Source: Chara braunii (lineage: Eukaryota; Streptophyta; Charophyceae; Charales; Characeae). From it: 23,991 nt of DNA. How positions within the stretch are numbered: the first letter of the stretch is position 1; every line of letters begins with the position of its first letter. The stretch covers positions 186,185 to 210,175 of the forward strand of contig BFEA01000377.1 of assembly GCA_003427395.1 (NCBI GenBank), written 5' to 3'. A program made the position numbers and the translations under genes. Below, piece after piece: positions 18,965-23,991 of this stretch. Below the pieces are notes generated by a model that was given only the letters and a program-made list of their open reading frames with translations, was not told the origin of the DNA and did not search any database.

Positions 18965-19407
18965 AACAGCGATTTCATCAGAACGTTCATATTTACTACG
19001 TGGGAGGCACAAAAGAGAGTTATAATTGCACTATGGGCCAAGGTACAGTTTGCAATTATTGCAGTTCTGGCAATGTATACAACCCAGCATTCTGGCCAGG
19101 TAGGGTGCCTGAAGTGCAATTGCAAACTGTATCTTGCCCCATAGTGCAATTGTAACTCCTTTTTTGTGACTCTGAAGTTACCCCTTTATTTTTCAAACGA
19201 AATTAAAAATCCAAAATGGGGGCAACATTTTATGAAAATTTGGGTACCCTCTAGATGTATCTGGACTCTGGATGAATCCAGATACATCGGGAGGGTAGGG
19301 CGTTTTCAGAATGCCGTACCCAAAATTTCATCACTTTTGCCCCCCCATTTTGGTTTTTCAATTTCGTTCAAAAAGTAAAATCTGAACGTTTTGACGAAAT
19401 CGCTGTT
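18965..19407. mobile_element. 443-bp nested foldback (MITE-like) element
   Basis: The ends are inverted repeats: 18965-18997 begins AACAGCGATTTC and GAACGTTCA, and 19374-19407 is its imperfect reverse complement. Inside lie two further hairpins. Arms at about 19014-19057 and 19118-19160 contain ATTGCACTATGGG and ACAGTTTGCAATT. Arms at about 19193-19246 and 19316-19371 contain AACGAAATT and CCAAAATGGGGG. At the centre of the second, GATGTATCTGGA (19254-19265) pairs perfectly with 19277-19288. No coding capacity, and no clear target-site duplication. Confidence 0.75.
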
Positions 19408-19555
19408 TGGTGTAGCATGCCCTCAGGTGTCCCAAGTAATTAATTGCACAGTTGCAACCAAGATAGAGAGGATCGGGGACCAAAAAGAAAGCAAAGAAAC
19501 AGAAAGGATCAGGGGAAGTACTAGCCTGCACACCCATGAAAAATGAAACTGCATC

Positions 19556-19935
19556 CAGCCGCCTAGCTCAGTTGGTAAGGCACGCAAGTGGCATTCAGGA
19601 GGTCTTGGGTTCAATCCCCATTGTCTTCATGCACCTTCCTGGGCAAGCTTGGCGCGCGCCACCTAGAGATATGCTGTTGGTCCCCCCGAGTGGCATTGGG
19701 CAGAGACTGCTGATGTTCATAGGGGGAGGGGACCGAAGGGGAGGCACAGTGACTGGCCCATCAAAGAAGCTCGGTCCTGATGCTACCGGCTGACCCCTGG
19801 CTGGTATCGCCCACCTGCTGTAGCAGGTATCGCACCTGCTGGAGGGTGCAGCTCCCGCATGTTCCCTCGTTGGAGGCTTGGGCACAGATGTGGCTGCTAC
19901 GGGGTTCCCCGTAATACTATAATGACAATAAAAAA
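19556..19935 (+). mobile_element. tRNA-derived SINE
   Basis: The head contains an A-box-like TAGCTCAGTTGG (19564-19575) and a B-box-like GGGTTCAATCC (19607-19617) at tRNA spacing. An unrelated body of about 250 bp follows, ending CCGTAATACTATAATGACAATAAAAAA. Internal Pol III promoter, non-tRNA body and short A-rich tail are the standard SINE layout. The head matches the tRNA-like sequence at 17729-17803. The body has a small palindrome (ACCTGCT/AGCAGGT at 19813-19828). No clear target-site duplication was found. The LINE partner is unknown. Confidence 0.65.
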
Positions 19936-20301
19936 GGCCTGAAAGGCCGTCCTATCCAGATTTGACAGGTAATTGAATTGGTTGGGCTTAAAGAATTAGC
20001 CTTCCATTTTGGTCGTGTTGGCCGAGCCCCAAAGGACGCAATGCACACGTTTACTTGGAGGCTTCCTTTTGCTGAAGCGGATTTCCTCTTCCGTGCCGAA
20101 AGAGAAGTCGATTTGCACACATTTTCTATTTTGGCTGGGGCTGCCAGGATTTTTTGCTCTAGTAGGTCATCCCCTGAAAGGTGCAGTGCGGTGCGTGCAT
20201 GGCACGTGAGTCACATGAATGGCTGGGAAACGTATTGGTGGTTTTTGAGGACTGCCATGGAACAAAATGGCCAGCAGAAGACCCAGCAAGCAGAGAGTAT
20301 A

Positions 20302-20326
20302 TGCGGTGAGCGTGGATCGAACACGC

Positions 20327-20369
<43 letters not shown>

Positions 20370-20374
20370 CCCGC
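20302..20374 (-). tRNA. tRNA-Phe (GAA), isolated copy
   Basis: The 73-nt cloverleaf on the minus strand starts GCGGGGATAGCTCAGTTGGG. The anticodon loop is TGAAGAT (anticodon GAA), the T-arm is GCGTG-TTCGATC-CACGC, and the discriminator base is A; CCA is not encoded. The acceptor stem has the G5/A68 mismatch that I recall from plant cytosolic tRNA-Phe. Sequence-internal A and B boxes are intact. A TTTT about 36 nt downstream could serve as a Pol III terminator. Likely functional. Confidence 0.95.
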
Positions 20375-20453
20375 ACATATGTGAGTAGCCCCCTAAATCA
20401 CTTAATGGGTTGGATGAAGGGAAAGAAGCCATCTGGGGATTCCCGGCCTCTTA

Positions 20454-20974
20454 GGGTCTCGTTAGACACTCCCTAAAAGAATCCTAAAATTTTTAGGACG
20501 AGTCCTAAAGGATTTTTTGGATTTCGTGTGGTGTCGTTACACGCAATCCTAAAAATCATCTTTTAGGATTCGTCCTAAAAGGTCTCTTGCAGCTGGTTTT
20601 CATATGCGTATATGCAGCCGCGTCGCCAATGTCCATCCATTCCTGCCAACGTCCGTCCAGTCCCCGCCAACGGCTACCGTTCGTGGCCGATGTCTGACCA
20701 CTGACCCGACGGACTGCTTCTGCACCAGCAACTCCGTGTTGACGGTGCCATGCGCGCGACGCAACGAGTCCGTGAAACGCGGGAATCCTAATTTTTTCAG
20801 TAGGTCGGGGGCTACTGGAAAATTTAGGACGATTTTGCCTGCGGAATCCTAAATCCTTTAGGACTCGTCCTAACGCTGTTTTCACATTTTCGATCTAAAA
20901 ATTGGATTTAGGATTGCGTGCAACCAAGACGCAATCCTAAAAACAGGCACTTTGAGGAGTGTCTAATGAGACCC
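20454..20974. mobile_element. Tourist/PIF-Harbinger-like MITE, 521 bp
   Basis: Terminal inverted repeats are GGGTCTCGTTAGACACTCC at 20454-20472 and, reversed, GGGTCTCATTAGACACTCC at 20956-20974 (18 of 19 match). The element is flanked by TTA on both sides (20451-20453 and 20975-20977), the 3-bp target duplication typical of PIF/Harbinger. The subterminal regions are packed with inverted TCCTAAAA/TTTTAGGA motifs, which may bind transposase. There is no transposase frame, so it is non-autonomous. Confidence 0.85.
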
Positions 20975-20977
20975 TTA

Positions 20978-22015
20978 CTCTTTGCAATGGAATGATCTTG
21001 TCCTTTTGTACCAAAAAAAAAAAAAAAAAAGGGGAAAGAAGCCACCGCAAGGTTAGCCCCTACAAACTTATAATAAAGTACAATAAGGTGAGAGACCAGG
21101 GGCGAGGTCCCATTAGCAGTCGGATAGGAGTGTGGCCGATCCAGTGTGACACTGAGTGGCAGCGGCCAGACAGGTTCATTACGAATTTCTGGGCTGAGAA
21201 AACAGGAGAAAGGCGGAAAAAAAAAAAAGAAACAGAGACCTCCCACCCGAAATACGGCAGAGTGCTTCCCAGCCATCAGATCACTAATGATCTGATGGTG
21301 GTGGTTGCAACAACAGTGAACAAAGTAACCGCCACACTTTCTGGAATAAACTTTGGAATAAACTTGACTTCTGTCAGCACTGATCCTGACACCCTCCATA
21401 TACTCCGTGATTGAAGGAGGGCTCCGCCCAATGAGATAATTGCACAACAGCAAGTAAAATACCGAAAATGTACAGCAAGTAAAATACCGAAAATGTTCTA
21501 TCCAGTGGGCCTAAGGCCAACCCCACCCTCCTTTGGGGTTGGCCACACCCCCAACCGATTGAAAAGATTCTGGCGGGAAGCTTTCTTTGCACGGGCATGC
21601 CCAGTGTTAAGGAGAGGAGGAGGGGAACAAAGATCTCCTTACTTTTTCGGGTAATACAGGTAAAATGCTTTTTTTTTTTTTTTCAAACACCCCCACCGGT
21701 GCAATAACCGTGGGATCATGAGTACTGCACGGCAGGATTTGGGTCACTCAACTGCCCCACAAACTCGTTTCTATCCTATCCTGTTGCTAGTGGGACCTTG
21801 CCCCAGGTGGAGCTCCCCACAATAGACTGGAGCCATCACAAGGGGGATCTCTAGGGATGCTCATACCACCCTCAATAATGACATCATTTAACGATGTTCC
21901 CCCCTCCCCGCCCTTTAATCCATGATAAAAGCGATCTTACACCCCCATTCCTGTTAACAAGCCACCGTTTCAGGAAACGTACAGTCAACTACAGGAGCGC
22001 CCAAATTCATCCAAC
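20978..22015. other. No gene recognised; hairpin, short tandem repeat and poly(A)/poly(T) tracts
   Basis: Contains an A18 tract at 21013-21030, a perfect 11-bp hairpin at 21273-21298 (CCATCAGATCA, loop CTAA), a tandem pair of a 25-bp unit at 21447-21496 (ACAGCAAGTAAAATACC and then GAAAATGT), and a T15 tract at 21669-21683. A 181-codon minus frame at 20908-21453 has no motifs and crosses the MITE end, so I do not call it. Confidence 0.5.
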
Positions 22016-22067
22016 TTTTTTTTTTTTTTTTCTTAATGAAAAAGCTCCATCTATTGGTGGGCGTCCC
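22016..22067 (-). repeat. Dispersed hairpin retroposon family, internally deleted copy R5 with poly(T)
   Basis: A T16 tract (22016-22031), a short spacer, then GCTCCATCTATTGGTGGG joined directly to CGTCCC. The hairpin and flanking segment are missing. The T tract on the left agrees with an A-tailed minus-strand element. Confidence 0.6.
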
Positions 22068-22161
22068 AAAATACATGAATGGCTCATTCTACTCTATTTT
22101 TTGAATTTTTTTCCGACGGCCGATAGCTGGGCCAAGTACTGGCGGATTAAACACCAAGTAT

Positions 22162-22203
22162 GAATAAGACTGCAGTTTTTTTTTTTTTTTGAATAAGAGT
22201 GCA
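22162..22203. repeat. Poly(T) tract flanked by 13-bp direct repeats
   Basis: GAATAAGACTGCA (22162-22174) and GAATAAGAGTGCA (22191-22203) flank G plus T15 (22176-22190) with one mismatch. This looks like a target-site duplication around a tail-only retroposon insertion. Confidence 0.55.
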
Positions 22204-22240
22204 CTTGTTCCAGCAAAACATGATGGAGTTCCATTAAAGA

Positions 22241-22266
22241 TTTTTTTTTTTTTTTTTTTTTTTTTT
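22241..22266. repeat. Poly(T) tract, 26 T
   Basis: Homopolymer run. It is one of five T tracts of 15 or more between 21.6 and 22.6 kb (the others at 21669, 22016, 22176 and 22561). Confidence 0.95.
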
Positions 22267-22301
22267 GCGTTTCACTAACTTGCAAAACGTGGTTGCAGAT
22301 A

Positions 22302-22372
22302 TGTGGTGAGCCTGGATTGAAGACACATGACCTTCAGCAGACTTTTAGGCTCTTATCCTCTTGATGATATCC
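22302..22372 (-). pseudogene. tRNA-Phe pseudogene (strongly diverged)
   Basis: The 3' half is recognisable (TGTGGTGAGCCTGGATTGAA, then GACCTTCAG on the plus strand). The anticodon arm and 5' half are scrambled. The left flank GTGGTTGCAGATATG repeats before the next copy at 22450 (GTGGTTGCAGACATG), which shows tandem duplication of gene plus flank. Confidence 0.6.
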
Positions 22373-22449
22373 AAGGTGGCAGATCTTGTGTTCCACGAGA
22401 AGCTGAATTACGCTTTGGGTTTCAGAACATCGAGAGGTGGTTGCAGACA

Positions 22450-22475
22450 TGCGGTGAGCGTGGATCGAACATGCG
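22450..22475 (-). tRNA. tRNA-Phe, truncated by adapter
   Basis: Plus strand TGCGGTGAGCGTGGATCGAAC and five more bases: the acceptor and T-arm of tRNA-Phe, cut by the adapter at 22476. The rest was probably lost in assembly rather than in the genome. Confidence 0.8.
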
Positions 22476-22513
22476 CTGTCTCTTATACACATCTAGATGT
22501 GTATAAGAGACAG
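22476..22513. other. Nextera mate-pair junction adapter (assembly contamination)
   Basis: The same 38 bp as at 2914-2951: CTGTCTCTTATACACATCT followed by AGATGTGTATAAGAGACAG. It breaks a tRNA-Phe copy, so the sequence from 22514 onward need not follow it in the genome. Confidence 0.97.
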
Positions 22514-22575
22514 GTCCTGTACTGACTGGAGGGTTGTTTTTTTTGGGTGGGGAACTTCTGTTTTTTTTTTTTTTT

Positions 22576-22700
22576 AACACTAGTATTCACAGCTAGCAGT
22601 GATGATAAGAGCATACACCCCTAGCTGCTTGACTAGTGGCTCGGGTCCATTGGTGGAGAGCTTCACCTGCTGGAAAACGGGTCCAGCGCCTCTTACAATA
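22576..22700 (-). repeat. Dispersed hairpin retroposon family, copy R6
   Basis: A T15 tract (22561-22575) lies immediately to the left. The core reads CCATTGGTGGAGAGCTTCAC, then CTGCTGGA, with GCTGGA at 22669-22674 pairing with TCCAGC at 22682-22687, and ends CTTACAATACAAATT. The AT-rich end resembles R1 and R2. Confidence 0.7.
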
Positions 22701-23008
22701 CAAATTATCAAATGTTACATAATGGTCATAGCAGCCTCTTCACCCCTTTATGGGCCTCCAGATGAAACATGCCACACTAGCTGAATATGTCCTTGCGTCT
22801 ATATATTGCTTCATTCTGATTAAATCTCATCTCTACCCAGCCAAGACATGTCCACCAAGGATAATTTCGAAGGAGGGAAAGGGTCAGGGAAATAATCCGG
22901 AGATCTGAGGGAATCGTCTGAATGAAGTGAGAACCAGTCCCTGAATTCCAAATGGAAATCCTTGACGCTCTCCAGAGTGAGTCATCTGTACAAATTTGTT
23001 GGGCGCTT
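22701..23008. other. No gene recognised
   Basis: Nothing supportable. A minus frame of 83 codons (22777-23028) has no motif. Confidence 0.4.
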
Positions 23009-23088
23009 CTGGTGAGCAATGATTGCAATGATTGAACATAAGACCTTCAGACCTTCAGTATGACCCTCCCCAAGCTGACCTATCCCCA
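23009..23088 (-). pseudogene. tRNA-Phe pseudogene
   Basis: GACCTTCAGACCTTCAGTATGACC and GACCTATCCCC on the plus strand (given in part: ACCTTCAGTATGACCCTCCC) are a diverged copy of the anticodon and D arms. The 3' half is scrambled. It belongs to the array that follows. Confidence 0.6.
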
Positions 23089-23162
23089 CATGCATAGGTG
23101 CCCTGGACCTCAATCCCCAAGTACTCCAATGACAATCTTGCACTTGCTTTCATAGATGCAGA

Positions 23163-23233
23163 CATGCTATGGCCGTGGACCTTCAGATACCTTCAGACCT
23201 CAGTCTGATGCTATCGTAACTGAGCTATCCCCA
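23163..23233 (-). pseudogene. tRNA-Phe pseudogene
   Basis: CTTCAGACCTCAGTCTGATG and AACTGAGCTATCCCCAC on the plus strand mark a copy with an insertion in the anticodon/variable region and a lost T-arm. Confidence 0.65.
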
Positions 23234-23357
23234 CAAATTTTTTGTGCTCGCTGTCAATTCATGTAAGCGAATCTATTTTTTTCCCCTTTTTTTCCCCTAA
23301 CAATGTTGAGCTTGCTATCCAGATTAAATTTCAATAAGTGATTTCAAGACATAAGAC

Positions 23358-23417
23358 ATGAACACGCGACCTTCAGATCTTCAGTCTGACGTTCTCCCTA
23401 CTGAGGTATATCCCCGC
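23358..23417 (-). pseudogene. tRNA-Phe pseudogene lacking the acceptor 3' side
   Basis: From GAACACGCGACCTTCAGATC through CTGAGGTATATCCCCGC on the plus strand. The anticodon arm is intact; the 3' acceptor strand and part of the T-arm are missing, and there are two changes in the D-arm. Confidence 0.75.
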
Positions 23418-23435
23418 ACACGATGCAGACGGTGA

Positions 23436-23527
23436 TGGGGTGAGCATGGATCGAACATTCGACCTTTCAGATCTTTCAGTCTGACACTTTCCCAAGTGAG
23501 CGGGGACCCCAACCGAGCTATCCCTGC
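23436..23527 (-). pseudogene. tRNA-Phe pseudogene with D-arm insertion
   Basis: The full span is present but about 16 bp (around GAGCGGGGACCCC) is inserted between the anticodon and D arms, and extra T bases lie in the anticodon arm. Not expected to fold as a tRNA. Confidence 0.75.
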
Positions 23528-23545
23528 ACACGATGCAGACGGTGA

Positions 23546-23570
23546 TGCGGTCAGTGTGGATCGAACACGC

Positions 23571-23613
<43 letters not shown>

Positions 23614-23618
23614 CCCGC
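23546..23618 (-). tRNA. tRNA-Phe (GAA), variant copy
   Basis: 73 nt with an intact anticodon arm and D-arm. Two changes against the perfect copies fall in the plus-strand TCAGTGTGG (elsewhere TGAGCGTGG). They add a mismatch in the T stem and one in the acceptor stem, so this copy may be weak or inactive. Confidence 0.75.
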
Positions 23619-23621
23619 ACA

Positions 23622-23698
23622 CATCGAACATCCGACCTTGAGATCTTCAGTCTGACGCTCTCCCAAGTGAACAGGGATCCCAACTGAGCTGTACCTGC
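23622..23698 (-). pseudogene. tRNA-Phe pseudogene
   Basis: Begins inside the T-arm (CATCGAACATCCGACC) and carries an insertion (AAGTGAACAGGGATCC) before the D-arm, similar in place to that at 23436-23527. The acceptor 3' side is missing. Confidence 0.75.
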
Positions 23699-23745
23699 AC
23701 ACAACGCAGACCGTCATGCGATCCCGCACACAATGCAGACCATCA

Positions 23746-23793
23746 TGCGATGAGCGTGGATCGAACACGCGACCTTCAGATCTTCAGTCTGAC
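23746..23793 (-). pseudogene. tRNA-Phe 3' half
   Basis: The acceptor 3' strand, T-arm and anticodon arm are present (to AGTCTGAC). The D-arm and 5' acceptor are absent, and the sequence jumps directly into the spacer of the next copy. Confidence 0.85.
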
Positions 23794-23802
23794 AGACGGT
23801 CA

Positions 23803-23827
23803 TGCGGTGAGCGTGGATCGAACACGC

Positions 23828-23870
<43 letters not shown>

Positions 23871-23875
23871 CCCGC
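23803..23875 (-). tRNA. tRNA-Phe (GAA)
   Basis: 73 nt, identical by eye to the copy at 20302-20374. Anticodon loop TGAAGAT, intact A and B boxes, discriminator A. It lies 21 bp downstream, in sense, of the next copy. No TTTT lies between them or for several hundred bases after this copy. Confidence 0.95.
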
Positions 23876-23896
23876 TTTCATTGTGCAATTTCCTCG

Positions 23897-23921
23897 TGCG
23901 GTGAGCGTGGATCGAACACGC

Positions 23922-23964
<43 letters not shown>

Positions 23965-23969
23965 CCCGC
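23897..23969 (-). tRNA. tRNA-Phe (GAA)
   Basis: 73 nt, identical by eye to 23803-23875 and 20302-20374. It is the right-most copy in the window, and the array may continue beyond 23991. The 21-bp spacer to the next copy has no oligo-T terminator, so the two may be transcribed together or terminate by another signal. Confidence 0.95.
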
Positions 23970-23991
23970 TTTCACTTTGCTATCTCCTGCG

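Noticed and set aside
19978-20388. 136-codon plus-strand frame ending GSNTRPSDLQSDALPTELSP
   Set aside because: The end is the antisense translation of tRNA-Phe, a well-known false protein. The same peptide appears at 23496-23687 and 23716-23904 for the same reason.
20908-21453. 181-codon minus-strand frame
   Set aside because: It crosses the right end of the MITE and an A18 tract (the phenylalanine run). No domain is visible.

Overview
The window reads as repeat-rich, non-genic DNA from a large eukaryotic nuclear genome. A streptophyte is most likely: the intact tRNA-Phe copies match the land-plant tRNA-Phe as I remember it, including its unpaired G5/A68 position, and the LINEs end in a plant-type zf-RVT zinc knuckle. 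A charophyte alga such as Chara would fit, but that is a guess. I see no convincing host protein gene. The only real coding sequence comes from mobile elements. Two perfect copies of the Nextera mate-pair junction adapter (2914-2951 and 22476-22513) show that the assembly is chimeric or badly gap-filled at those points.

Left third (1-10166). One long minus-strand LINE runs from about 8528 to about 850: ORF1, a 54-bp spacer holding a pure A20 tract, ORF2 (endonuclease plus reverse transcriptase), a C-terminal zinc-knuckle region, and a 3' UTR with a 124-bp tandem duplication. ORF2 is split by a poly(A)-tailed retroposon (about 2549-3341) flanked by a 15-bp target-site duplication. A second copy of the LINE (8529-10166) preserves the empty target site. 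That second copy has its endonuclease half inverted against its 3' half, as twin priming would produce.

Middle (10167-18870). A decayed LINE 3' end from another subfamily (about 11360-12185) abuts a scrap of aspartic protease with a DTGAS motif. A featureless stretch follows, broken by a (TC)n microsatellite, short direct repeats and a small foldback element. Near 17.4-18.9 kb are three tRNA-like sequences and a third LINE relative whose ORF2 region is interrupted by a nine-unit, 64-bp minisatellite.

Right third (18965-23991). This part holds a 443-bp nested foldback element, a tRNA-derived SINE with A and B boxes, a lone tRNA-Phe gene, a Tourist/PIF-Harbinger-like MITE with TTA duplications, a cluster of poly(T) tracts, and a tRNA-Phe array. 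The array mixes intact and broken copies and runs off the window end.

A dispersed family recurs at six places (about 19, 2547, 12669, 15499, 22044 and 22576). It carries a GCTGGA..TCCAGC hairpin with a compensatory base-pair change, and several copies border poly(T). It is the best candidate here for an undescribed element. Functionally the window is a layered record of retrotransposition plus a tRNA cluster; no pathway or operon is present.
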